Source of the DNA: Pirellulaceae bacterium
GTDB taxonomy: Bacteria; Planctomycetota; Planctomycetia; Pirellulales; Pirellulaceae
Assembly: GCA_022448645.1 (NCBI GenBank)
Contig: JAKVBZ010000074.1
Span: 1 to 27,683 of the forward strand
Direction: 5' to 3'
Length of the DNA stretch: 27,683 bases
Positions 8,522 to 15,797 of this stretch are shown here, piece after piece. The position numbers were made by a program, and so were the translations under genes. How positions within the stretch are numbered: position 1 is the stretch's first letter; each line of letters opens with the position of its first letter. The notes below the pieces were generated by a model. That model did not search any database and was not told the origin of the DNA. It worked only from the letters and a program-made list of their open reading frames with translations.

Positions 8522-9532
8522 GTGCGGGTGCTCGTTATTAAAACTTCGTCACTTGGCGATGTCATTCATACTTTGCCTGCTGTCACCGATGCCGGACATG
8601 CGTTTCCAGGAATCAAGTTTGATTGGCTGGTTGAAGAGGCGTTTTCTGAAGTTCCCGGTTGGCACTCGAGCGTCGATCGCGTTCTGCCGGTTGCTTGGCG
8701 CCGCTGGCGAAAGAGGATCTGGCATCCAGAAGTGATCAAAGAGTACCGCCAGCTGCGGGGGCGATTACGCGCAATGAATTACGATATGGTCATCGATGCG
8801 CAGGGGTTGATGAAGAGCGCTGTTTTGGGGTGTCTCGTGCCTGCACCGGTAGCAGGAATGACTTGGGCCACTGTTCGCGAGCCGATGGCCAGTTTAACGT
8901 ATCGGCATCGTTTCGAAATAGGTCGGCAGCAGCATGCTGTAGAGCGTAGCCGGCAATTGTTTGCTCAGGCGTTGAATTACCCGAACCCAGTCGAATCGGC
9001 GGACTACGGACTTGCGTCTGTATCGTTCCGGCAGCCCTCCGACTGCTATCGAGAAAAGAGTGTCGTTTTAGTTCACGCATCTGCACGCGCTGACAAGCTT
9101 TGGCCAGTTTCCTATTGGCGGCAGCTTTGCTTACAACTTTCGGCGAAAGGCTTCTCATTACAGTTGCCCTGGGGAACCCAACAGGAACGGGTACGAGCTG
9201 AGGAAATTGCCAGGAGCCTGGAGAACGTCTTTGTACTATCCAAGACGTCGTTAAGTGACCTTGCCGCTCGTCTGGCTGCCGCTTGTTGTGTCGTGGCAGT
9301 AGATACGGGAGTGGGGCATTTGGCCGCAGCGTTAGGACGCCCAACGATTTCCCTGTACGGCCCGACGGATCCGAAGCTGATCGGAGCGTATGGTCTGGGG
9401 CAATATCACTTGTGTGCCGATGTTTCCACGGGAGACACTTATCAAGGAAAATCAGCCGACTCTCTGGAAAACATTTTTCCAGAAACAGTGGTGGAGGCTG
9501 TTTTGGGTGCTACAAGACGCTGCGCTGCCTAG
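8522..9532 (+). CDS. waaC: LPS heptosyltransferase I
   Basis: A protein of 336 residues of glycosyltransferase family 9. It is expected to transfer heptose from ADP-heptose to the Kdo of the lipopolysaccharide inner core, on the cytoplasmic face of the inner membrane. The N-terminus VRVLVIKTSSLGDVIHTLPA carries the conserved SSLGD acceptor-side motif. DAQGLMKSA lies at about residue 98, the ADP-heptose-side DKLWP at about 193, and VDTGVGHLAAALGRPTISLYG followed by TDP at about 260-285. These positions and the length fit WaaC/RfaC. Only this LPS gene is present, so it stands apart from a core-biosynthesis cluster. It implies that the host makes a heptose-containing outer-membrane LPS. The start is the GTG with the AAGGAG site. 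Confidence 0.88.
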   Translation: MRVLVIKTSSLGDVIHTLPAVTDAGHAFPGIKFDWLVEEAFSEVPGWHSSVDRVLPVAWRRWRKRIWHPEVIKEYRQLRGRLRAMNYDMVIDAQGLMKSAVLGCLVPAPVAGMTWATVREPMASLTYRHRFEIGRQQHAVERSRQLFAQALNYPNPVESADYGLASVSFRQPSDCYREKSVVLVHASARADKLWPVSYWRQLCLQLSAKGFSLQLPWGTQQERVRAEEIARSLENVFVLSKTSLSDLAARLAAACCVVAVDTGVGHLAAALGRPTISLYGPTDPKLIGAYGLGQYHLCADVSTGDTYQGKSADSLENIFPETVVEAVLGATRRCAA

Positions 9533-10456
9533 CAGCTGTTTTGCGACGTCACCGTCGAGCCACGTTAAAATGATGGCGATTGCAAAAATTTCACGCATGC
9601 TCCCATGAAGGTTTGCTGATCGTCTTCAAGCTGTCTGGCGTAGCACACCGCTACTTCTATGCCTCAAGCAGTGGAAAGCATGAAGGGGACATCCGAGACA
9701 TGAAACGCTGTCTTTCTGTTGCCGGTGTTGATTCGTGCTAGTGTTCGAATGCTGCGACCAGGTTATAGTTTCCGTAGATCGATTCCAGCTCGTTTCTCAC
9801 GACACCAGTGTCATAAGTGTTGGGCCGGATGAATCACCGGAAATCGTTGGTGCTGGTCTGCGCTCCCGTGTTTTGGATTGTGTGGGAGTTTTTCTGCGGT
9901 GGGCTAACTAACCCGAGCTAGTGATGATTCTCTCGTCATCCGCGACGTTAACAAAGTCGTAGTTCAGATTCATTGCCTTGAACTAAGATACTGGAAATCC
10001 ATCGTCGACGAATGGACGTCACAAAGTGGTTGTGCGAAGTATCCGCCGTACGGGATATCAGGGAGGAGGCATGCGGTCGCACCCGTTGTCTACTATTTTT
10101 CCTGTGAATGCTTGCTGGCTATGGCGGTGGTGTTTGCAAGTCGTTGCTGTTAGACGATCCTCCTGTGAGGAACCTACTTCTGTGGAAAATCTGTAGGACT
10201 CATCGGTCAGTTGTCGTACAGTCACTTACTGTCAGCTAACACAATCAACGTGGCACTTTCGTTGATCTTGTCGAAATGTTTTTCATCGAAGGCATACAGA
10301 TAAGGCTTGCCAAACCTGGTGTCTGGGTTCAACCTACGATAGGTAAACCTTAGGCAATGCGACGCTTGCTGGTGCCGGTTGGGCACAGAACGGAATCCAA
10401 ATTCGAGTCGATACGGAGCATGACTGTCCCGGGGTTGGAGATAAAAATCTTTACGC
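9533..10456. other. Long coding-poor region between waaC and hflC
   Basis: About 920 bases between two convergent genes. The first 690 bases are interrupted by stops in every frame and show no recognisable gene, tRNA or terminator. The part next to hflC (10222-10456) carries a coding-like frame on the minus strand without a normal start, listed separately. A 7-bp stem atcaacg/cgttgat (10244-10266) falls inside that frame. Confidence 0.5.
10222..10386 (-). pseudogene. Short coding-like frame after hflC, possible gene remnant
   Basis: Directly downstream of hflC, a frame is open from 10512 to the TGA at 10222, overlapping the end of hflC out of frame. It has no ATG. The only reasonable starts are a GTG at 10386 (54 residues) and a TTG further in. 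The translation looks like the C-terminus of a real protein: RRLNPDTRFGKPYLYAFDEK, then HFDKINESATLIVLADSK and stop. It is balanced in composition and unlike the noise of the surrounding sequence. No ribosome binding site is visible. I do not recognise the family. It may be the surviving 3' end of a decayed gene, a frameshifted gene or a very small real gene. Confidence 0.35.
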
Positions 10457-11389
10457 TTATGGGGTACCCGGTTCTTTGAGCAATCGGAAAAAGTCGCTGT
10501 CGGTAGACAAAATCAAGCGAGTCTCGTTGTCTAGCGTCTGCTTGAAGACTTCAAGTTGACGGAGGAACTCATAGAATTCGCTTGACTGACTATAAGCTTC
10601 CGCTGTCAGTTGGATGACTTGGGCATCCGCTTCTCCGCGAATCTCTGCTGACCTTTGTTCCATTTCGCCTTCGATCTGGTCAAGTTCTTTTTGCGTCTGA
10701 CCAAGGATACGGTTTTTTTCTTCTAAGGCTTCTGATTCATACAGTCTGGCGATCCGCAATCGTTCTGAGATCATGCGTTGGTATACGGTCTCGCGTACGG
10801 ATTCGACATAGTTGACTCGCTTAATGCGGACCATTGTAAGTTTTATGCCGTATTCTTTCAGATCTACACCGTTGAGGATTTCCTCCTCCACGTCATCGCG
10901 CCCGTTTCCTTGGACTTTGTCACCCGAGTTGCGTTCTAGTTCTTGGCTTTCGTAGACGAGGATATCATTCGACTTGCGGACCACGTCGATCAGCTTGTGG
11001 CGAGCGACAACGTCACGTACAGCCGAATCAACCAGACCATCGATAATCGATTGTCCGCGCAGTTCGGTCCGCACTGCCTGAAAGAACTTCATCGGGTCGA
11101 CGATTTGCCAGCGAGCCCAGACGTCGATGTCGATTCGCTTTTTGTCACGAGTTTGCATGCTGGCCGGCTTTCCATCCCAGGGAAGTAGCCGTTTTTCGAG
11201 ATAGTGTACTTCCTGGATGAAAGGCAACTTGAAGTGCAAGCCAGGATCCTGAAGAGCAACCACAGGCTTACCAAACTGCGTCACAATCGCCTGCTTGCCT
11301 TCTTGAACCGTATAGACACTCGAGTACAACACTGCCGCCGTAATGCCTAGGATGACAACGAGAGAAAAAGTGATAACCTCAGTTTTCAT
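10457..11389 (-). CDS. hflC: HflC-like SPFH/Band 7 membrane protein
   Basis: A protein of 310 residues with one N-terminal membrane helix (about residues 6-25, VITFSLVVILGITAAVLY). An SPFH/Band 7 domain follows (about 22-190, beginning YTVQEGKQAIVTQFGKPV), then a charged coiled coil (about 200-265, KELDQIEGEMEQ and similar). The C-terminus STDSDFFRLLKE matches the SDFFR motif of HflC. In known systems HflC pairs with HflK to form a large cage around the FtsH protease that modulates membrane-protein turnover. Its ATG overlaps the stop of hflK by four bases (ATGA), and AAGGAG (11397-11402) lies seven bases before it, so the two are translationally coupled. No ftsH is in the window. Confidence 0.92.
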   Translation of the reverse strand: MKTEVITFSLVVILGITAAVLYSSVYTVQEGKQAIVTQFGKPVVALQDPGLHFKLPFIQEVHYLEKRLLPWDGKPASMQTRDKKRIDIDVWARWQIVDPMKFFQAVRTELRGQSIIDGLVDSAVRDVVARHKLIDVVRKSNDILVYESQELERNSGDKVQGNGRDDVEEEILNGVDLKEYGIKLTMVRIKRVNYVESVRETVYQRMISERLRIARLYESEALEEKNRILGQTQKELDQIEGEMEQRSAEIRGEADAQVIQLTAEAYSQSSEFYEFLRQLEVFKQTLDNETRLILSTDSDFFRLLKEPGTP

Positions 11390-12474
11390 CGTTGAACTCC
11401 TTTTTCGGTGCTGGATATAACGGCGCCTTGGTCAAGGTTGATAAGTGGCAATACTCCCTCAATCGACTCGTCTATGATCGTCTTGTGGCCGACCTTCTTG
11501 AGGATGTCTTCCATGGCTTCCAGATAAAGCCTTTTGCGAGTCACGTCCGGAGCATGTTGGTATTCAGTCAGCTGGGCAAGGAAGGCACTCACCTTGCCCT
11601 TTGTTTCCAGGATGACCCGATTCTGATAACCTTCGGACTCTGCAATTTTCTTGTCTTTTGCGCCGCGTGCTGCGGGGAGCACACTGTTTCGATGGCCCAA
11701 CGCTTCGTTAACGACTTGTTCCTTTTTCTGGCGAGCGCGGTTGACCTCTTGGAATGCGTCCTTGACTTGAGCTGTGGGAGGTGAGGTAGTTTGAAGCTTG
11801 ACAGTCACGATTTTCACTCCTGCCTGAAAGCTGTTTACCTCCTTTTGGATCAACCTTGTGGCTTCCGTGGCGATTTCATCACGGCCCAGGATAAGTACGT
11901 AGTCAATGCTCGAATCGCCCACGAGTTTTCTCATGACCGACTCGGAGGCATCACGAATCGTGTCTGGCACCGCTGGGTTCACTTCGAAACTTTGGCCGCT
12001 AGGAAAGGCACCTACGTCAATGGCCTCTGTGTTGCCCAGACTGAACAGGTATTCCACTGGATCCTTTACGCGATAGCGAACAATCCATTCAACGTGGCCT
12101 AGGTTGAGATCACCCGTCAACATCTCGGCGACAGCCAAATCGTCTGTACTTTGGCGAGCATAACGAGTTACACGACCTGGCCGCTCGGTTTCGAAACCAA
12201 ATTCCAACGTCTGGATACGCTGGACGGGAACTTTGTAAATGGTGTCAATGGGCCAAGGTAGTTTCCAGTGTAGACCCGGCTCAACCGTTTTTTGAAGTTT
12301 ACCGAAGCGCAGGACGACTCCTTCGTCGCTGGCATCGATGCGATAGAACATGGACATGCTGACGAATAGCATGGCGGCTACCAAAAAACCGGCTATGCTG
12401 GAGGAAATGACCCGACGCCAATTCGGATCGCCTCGATGGTCGCGTTGCTCTGACATCCAATTCGGCAAGTTCAT
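11386..12474 (-). CDS. hflK: HflK-like SPFH/Band 7 membrane protein
   Basis: A protein of 362 residues. A short cytoplasmic N-terminus with a basic patch (NWRRV) precedes one membrane helix (about residues 20-42, SSIAGFLVAAMLFVSMSMF). The SPFH/Band 7 domain follows (YRIDASDEGVVLRFGKLQKT, then EPGLHWKLPWPIDTIYKV), with an Ala/Lys/Glu-rich helical region (about 235-300) containing NRARQKKEQVVNEA. The order HflK then HflC and the sequence fit HflK, the partner of HflC in the FtsH-associated cage. A GTG at 12501 would add nine residues. The ATG at 12474 is preferred because GAGG (12483-12486) lies eight bases before it. The Gly-rich N-terminal region of E. coli HflK is absent here. Confidence 0.9.
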   Translation of the reverse strand: MNLPNWMSEQRDHRGDPNWRRVISSSIAGFLVAAMLFVSMSMFYRIDASDEGVVLRFGKLQKTVEPGLHWKLPWPIDTIYKVPVQRIQTLEFGFETERPGRVTRYARQSTDDLAVAEMLTGDLNLGHVEWIVRYRVKDPVEYLFSLGNTEAIDVGAFPSGQSFEVNPAVPDTIRDASESVMRKLVGDSSIDYVLILGRDEIATEATRLIQKEVNSFQAGVKIVTVKLQTTSPPTAQVKDAFQEVNRARQKKEQVVNEALGHRNSVLPAARGAKDKKIAESEGYQNRVILETKGKVSAFLAQLTEYQHAPDVTRKRLYLEAMEDILKKVGHKTIIDESIEGVLPLINLDQGAVISSTEKGVQR

Positions 12475-12482
12475 GGATTTAG

Positions 12483-12486
12483 CCTC
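12483..12486 (-). promoter_or_regulatory. Ribosome binding site deciding the hflK start
   Basis: GAGG on the minus strand, eight bases before the ATG at 12474. It favours this ATG over the upstream in-frame GTG at 12501. Confidence 0.6.
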
Positions 12487-12823
12487 TGCTTTTCTTTGCA
12501 CGTAACGATGACGTGCTTTGTCGCGTTTTCAGGTGAATCTAAACCGCCCACGCCATTTAGGCTACAGGTTTGGCGTAAATTGCCATAGGCCGATACTGTT
12601 TTATTCGTGTCCCCCGTACCAGAGGCTCGTGCGAACTGTCTCCATTCGATATCTGTCTATCTCAAAGCATTGCAATCAGAGATTGGGTGACCGCTCGGAG
12701 TGACTAGCTCATCTAGGCTTCCGTCAATCGGCTGAGATTTTGGGCAAAGATGACGGATGGGCAAGAAACTCCCTCTTCCATGGCAGTCTCTGACAATCTG
12801 ATCAATGTGCTCGCTTTTTTCTT
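12487..12823. other. Intergenic leader of hflK-hflC
   Basis: About 340 bases upstream of hflK on one side and of a doubtful plus-strand gene on the other. I see no recognisable gene. The hflK promoter should be here, but I cannot point to a clear -35/-10 pair. Confidence 0.4.
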
Positions 12824-13138
12824 GTGATTCGGTTTGAGCATCTTGCTGCGGCAGTAGTTTTGGTTCCTGAATCTAGACGGTTGTCTCAATTCGAGACAGC
12901 CAAAAGACTTCCAATAACTTTGGATGACAAGCTGGGTGAGTCGCAAGTCCTTTTGTATGAACATGTTGCGGAACAAGTGAAAGTTGGGGGGATTTTTGGC
13001 GCGGCACTTGCTTTGATTCATAACACGAAAAGGAAACGCCTCGTCTCGATGATCAAGAAACTCGTAATTGTCAGCCGTGGCGAAACCATTTTACTGTTTA
13101 ACCATTTTTACTTTTACGCTTCCCTAGAAAAGAAATGA
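12824..13138 (+). CDS. Doubtful hypothetical protein upstream of the solenoid gene
   Basis: A frame of 104 residues starting with GTG and ending seven bases before the ATG of the secreted solenoid gene. The middle reads like protein (LPITLDDKLGESQVLLYEHV, then AEQVKVGGIFGAALALIH) and first codon positions are rich in purines. The tail (LLFNHFYFYASLEKK) and the absence of a ribosome binding site argue against it. It has no recognisable domain. A 9-bp stem, ggttgtctc/gagacagcc with a 5-base loop (12879-12901), lies within it. It may instead be an untranslated leader of the next gene. Confidence 0.3.
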   Translation: MIRFEHLAAAVVLVPESRRLSQFETAKRLPITLDDKLGESQVLLYEHVAEQVKVGGIFGAALALIHNTKRKRLVSMIKKLVIVSRGETILLFNHFYFYASLEKK

Positions 13139-13145
13139 GAATATC

Positions 13146-14282
13146 ATGCCCGCCCAACATCAAACAAAACGCCAGCTTTCCATGCAACCACTCGAAAATC
13201 GCAACATGTTTGCCGGCAACGTTCTAGCAGGTCTTGTCGGTCCCGATTTGACGATCAATGGAGATGCCGCTGACAACCAATTTGAGGTCTCCGAAATTGC
13301 GCCCAATGTAGTCGAGGTAGTAGGTTTGTCGGGAACGACTATCAATGGATTGCCTTCGCAAACATTTAGCGGGTCCCTGATTGAAAATATTTTTGTACAA
13401 ACGAATGATGGGCATGACGAAGTGATCGTCAAAAATTTAACTTTGACTGACACGCCCAATGGAAATCTTAAAATTAGTACCTCCCTAGGAGAGGACCGTG
13501 TTCATCTCGATAGAGTCTTTACGACCGAGAGTATCAAAGTGGATACGGGAGATCAAAATGATGTCGTAGATGCCGTGATGACGGGAACCCGAGGGATTTG
13601 GCATACGAATTCTGGTGACGGTCTGGACAGCGTGCATAAGCATCGCGTTAGTGCATTTAACATGAAAGTCGAGACGCAGGGTGGCGACGACCACCTGACC
13701 ATCGTCGGTGCTCGCATCCGGAATGACCTGAAGGTGAATACCCATAATGAAAACGACTCGGTTGCACTTGATCGTGTATTTGCAGGAAACGATATCCTGA
13801 TTCGCACTGAACAAGGCTCTGATCAAGTGAAATTGCACCGGGTTCGTGCTAATAACAATGTGGGATTGGAAACGGGGTCAGAATCTGACGTTGCCCATTT
13901 TTCACGCGTGGCAGCCCGTAACAATCTGTTCGCTAATATGGGAACGGGCGATGACAGACTGTCAATGAATACGGTCAAATCCGGTGTGCATCTAGGCGTG
14001 TCTACCGAAGATGGAAACGATCGTGTGACGATCGTTAACGCGAAGTCGAAGGATATACACGTCGATTCTGGTGACGATCATGATTTTGTGAAAATGGACA
14101 ATGTAAACGCGGTGCACGATTTGCATGTCTTGTTGGGTAATGGTAGAGATGGACTTGCCATTTCCAACTCTTCCGCCGCAAATCCGTTCTTTGATGGCGG
14201 TAATGACCACGACGTTTTGTACAACCTTCCCAATGCGTTTGCTTTACTGCCAGCATCGGTGAACTTCGAGACCATTATCTAA
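13146..14282 (+). CDS. Secreted solenoid protein of 22-residue repeats with LEPR-like N-terminus
   Basis: A protein of 378 residues with no recognised enzyme domain. The N-terminus, KRQLSMQPLENRNMFAGNVLA, resembles the planctomycete 'LEPR-XLL' type leader (a basic stretch, then LExR and a hydrophobic MFAG) found on many exported proteins. From about residue 90 to 365 it consists of about eleven to twelve tandem repeats of nearly constant 22-residue length. The rough pattern is xxGxDxVxLxxVxAxNxLxVxT, for example EQGSDQVKLHRV followed by RANNNVGLET. The invariant Asp at repeat position 5 and alternating hydrophobics suggest a beta-solenoid, perhaps Ca-binding like RTX rolls, though the 9-residue RTX nonapeptide itself is not present. 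The inferred role is an extracellular or cell-surface protein. A weak AATGAGA precedes the ATG. Confidence 0.8.
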   Translation: MPAQHQTKRQLSMQPLENRNMFAGNVLAGLVGPDLTINGDAADNQFEVSEIAPNVVEVVGLSGTTINGLPSQTFSGSLIENIFVQTNDGHDEVIVKNLTLTDTPNGNLKISTSLGEDRVHLDRVFTTESIKVDTGDQNDVVDAVMTGTRGIWHTNSGDGLDSVHKHRVSAFNMKVETQGGDDHLTIVGARIRNDLKVNTHNENDSVALDRVFAGNDILIRTEQGSDQVKLHRVRANNNVGLETGSESDVAHFSRVAARNNLFANMGTGDDRLSMNTVKSGVHLGVSTEDGNDRVTIVNAKSKDIHVDSGDDHDFVKMDNVNAVHDLHVLLGNGRDGLAISNSSAANPFFDGGNDHDVLYNLPNAFALLPASVNFETII

Positions 14283-14317
14283 GTCTCGAGTCTTGTGAAG
14301 GTGAAGTTACAGCGCTT

Positions 14318-14409
14318 CGGTATTTGGCGGTGCTTGTTCTGGAGAGGTTTTGAACGGATCGGTTTGGATAACCCTGGAATCGATCCTTTGAGCAGCCTGC
14401 CAAATACCG
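14318..14409 (+). ncRNA. Candidate three-way-junction RNA structure
   Basis: Starting 36 bases after the solenoid gene, cggtatttggc (14318-14328) is perfectly complementary to gccaaataccg (14399-14409). Four more pairs (14331-14334 with 14391-14394) follow after a small bulge. Inside lie a short stem, gttc/gaac (14336-14355), and directly next to it a 10-bp stem, ggatcg/cgatcc extended by gttt/ggaat pairing (14356-14386). The parts fit together as a compact three-way junction of 92 bases. It matches no RNA family I know. It could be a 3'UTR element, a processed small RNA or chance. Confidence 0.3.
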
Positions 14410-14483
14410 TGGCGTGTTCGGTTCTTTGCAGTCAATATTTTGTCATGATCTGGAATTTGACTGACTTTTATCGTTGACCTTAA

Positions 14484-14503
14484 CCGGTTCCTTCGGGAGC
14501 TGG
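14484..14503 (+). terminator. UUCG-capped hairpin, possible terminator
   Basis: ccggttcc and ggagctgg pair over eight bases, with two G:U wobbles, around a TTCG loop closed by C-G, which is the very stable C(UUCG)G tetraloop. A weaker stem agctg/cagct overlapping it is followed by TTTT (14512-14515). It lies about 200 bases after the solenoid gene. The lack of a clean U-tract directly after the stem makes the terminator call tentative. Confidence 0.3.
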
Positions 14504-14954
14504 CTGTCAGCTTTTGTGTCAGGTTTCGTCTGTGGCTTGAGTTGTCGGTATCTGCGATGCACGGCTGCTTGTATCGGACCGGCCTGGGCTGGTGATTCTA
14601 TCAAGCAGCGTTTGGTGGGCCCGTGGACCTTGGGGCAAGGCAACAAGCAGACGTTGTCATGGGGCGCGCAGGCATGTGTGAGTTTGCCCAGCACCTTCTT
14701 GCTCCGAAAACGGACCAGATAGTCGGTTACACCGTCACGGATTCAGAGGTTCCCTAGCCGGCAAGCCAGTTCCTTGTGACGATCGGATGCCTCACGCTGC
14801 CGTAGAAGACGCCGTGACCGTGAATGTTTTGATCGGTGGCTGGCCAAAAAACCGGTCGTGCGGGATGTCGCAGTTTTCTCGTTCCAACTCGATTGGGAAC
14901 GAACATGATATTGGACCTCTTCGGTGATTGTTTTTTCACCGATGTCACCAACGG

Positions 14955-15476
14955 TTAACTGCCAAACCCGCCGGTGATCACGTTGATTTCTGGAATCGCT
15001 TGCTTGAGACCGTTGATTCCATTCTCGGTTATCGAGGTGTACCGCACATAGAGCCCTTTTAAGTTGGAAAGTCCCATGAGATGGACCAGTCCCGCGTCGG
15101 TCACTTGAGTGTTCGCCACGTTTAACTCAACCAGCGATTTGATGTCCTTCAGGTGTGCCAGACCCTCATCAGAAATGCTCGTTCCTTGTAAATTCAAGTT
15201 TTCCAAGCGGGCCATGCCAATGAGCTTTTGCAGGTCATCGTTGGTGACGGCCGTGTTAGCCAGGTGAACACGAACCAAGGGTTCGTCCGCGTGTTTCTTA
15301 TCAACTCGGTATTCACCTTGTAGTGAATTGATCATGGCGATCGCCTGTTCCCGCACCTGTAATTCTGCGTCGGATAGTCGCAGAGCCGAATCACCACAAC
15401 CCAAGCATGTCAACAGGAATGAAGTGACGAAGAGACGATGAAGATTGTGGAAAAGTGATGGTTGGACAAAATGCAT
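14955..15476 (-). CDS. Leucine-rich-repeat putative lipoprotein
   Basis: A protein of 173 residues. A hydrophobic signal (about residues 13-25, LHRLFVTSFLLT) ends in CLGC-GD, an imperfect lipobox because the -3 residue is Cys rather than Leu. The mature part has four to five leucine-rich repeats of about 24 residues of the bacterial/cysteine-containing type: NDDLQKLIGMARLENLNLQG, DEGLAHLKDIKSLVELNVAN, DAGLVHLMGLSNLKGLYVRY. Such short LRR proteins are common in planctomycetes and are thought to mediate protein binding outside the cytoplasm, but the partner is unknown. No clear ribosome binding site precedes the ATG. It diverges from the DUF1559 gene with about 320 bases between them. Confidence 0.82.
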   Translation of the reverse strand: MHFVQPSLFHNLHRLFVTSFLLTCLGCGDSALRLSDAELQVREQAIAMINSLQGEYRVDKKHADEPLVRVHLANTAVTNDDLQKLIGMARLENLNLQGTSISDEGLAHLKDIKSLVELNVANTQVTDAGLVHLMGLSNLKGLYVRYTSITENGINGLKQAIPEINVITGGFGS

Positions 15477-15733
15477 GGTGTCGAATCGTTTCTGTCAACG
15501 TGGATTTGAAAAAAGGCGGCAGCGAAAGAAATGCCACGCACTGAGACGGAATTGCAGATTAATCGCGAAGCGCCAATGGTGCACTTTCTGTCATGCATCG
15601 TATCACGGGTCAAGTTTTCGTAGAAGATCATGAAGACCTTGAACCTAAGGGAAAACATAGGAGACTTCGTCGGTTTGGCAATCTCTCGCGACTGCGATTG
15701 AGTTGACAAATTGGGTCTTTTGAACCACAATAA

Positions 15734-15783
15734 CTCGTTCGACATTCTTGCTCGATTGCTCGTTCGACATTCTTGCTCGCTTG
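15734..15783 (+). repeat. Two-copy 25-bp tandem repeat before the DUF1559 start
   Basis: Positions 15734-15758 and 15759-15783 are tandem copies that differ at one base (attg against cttg near the end). The core is cgttcgacattcttgctcg. Because 25 is not a multiple of three and the repeat ends before the GTG start, it lies in the untranslated leader, three bases before the GGAG ribosome binding site. Confidence 0.85.
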
Positions 15784-15786
15784 ATC

Positions 15787-15790
15787 GGAG
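15787..15790 (+). promoter_or_regulatory. Ribosome binding site deciding the DUF1559 start
   Basis: GGAG lies seven bases before the GTG at 15798. It supports that start rather than the upstream in-frame start at 15711, whose extra 29 residues would run through the tandem repeat. Confidence 0.65.
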
Positions 15791-15797
15791 TTTTCTA

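Larger units (their letters stand above)
14283..14954. other. Intergenic region with predicted RNA structures
   Basis: About 670 bases with no convincing gene. It holds a candidate three-way-junction RNA (14318-14409) and a UUCG-capped hairpin (14484-14503), both listed separately. It also has a stem tcggtga/tcaccga (14921-14942) and a stem tcgttcc/ggaacga around 14878-14902, near the end of the leucine-rich-repeat gene, but no T-tract. Short coding-like pieces occur around 14670-14850 in changing frames and could be decayed coding sequence, but I cannot identify them. Confidence 0.45.
15477..15797. other. Intergenic divergent region with a tandem duplication
   Basis: About 320 bases between the leucine-rich-repeat gene (-) and the DUF1559 gene (+). 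No gene is seen. It should hold promoters for both. The last 65 bases contain a 25-bp tandem duplication and a ribosome binding site, listed separately. Confidence 0.5.

Noticed and set aside
8790..9344. A 184-residue minus-strand frame inside the heptosyltransferase gene
   Set aside because: It lies opposite a clear GT9 gene with all its motifs, and the translation is low-complexity Arg/Pro-rich.
9730..9775. A GTTCGAATGC string resembling a tRNA T-loop, followed by CGACCA
   Set aside because: The flanking bases do not form a T-stem, and no acceptor, D or anticodon stem can be built around it.
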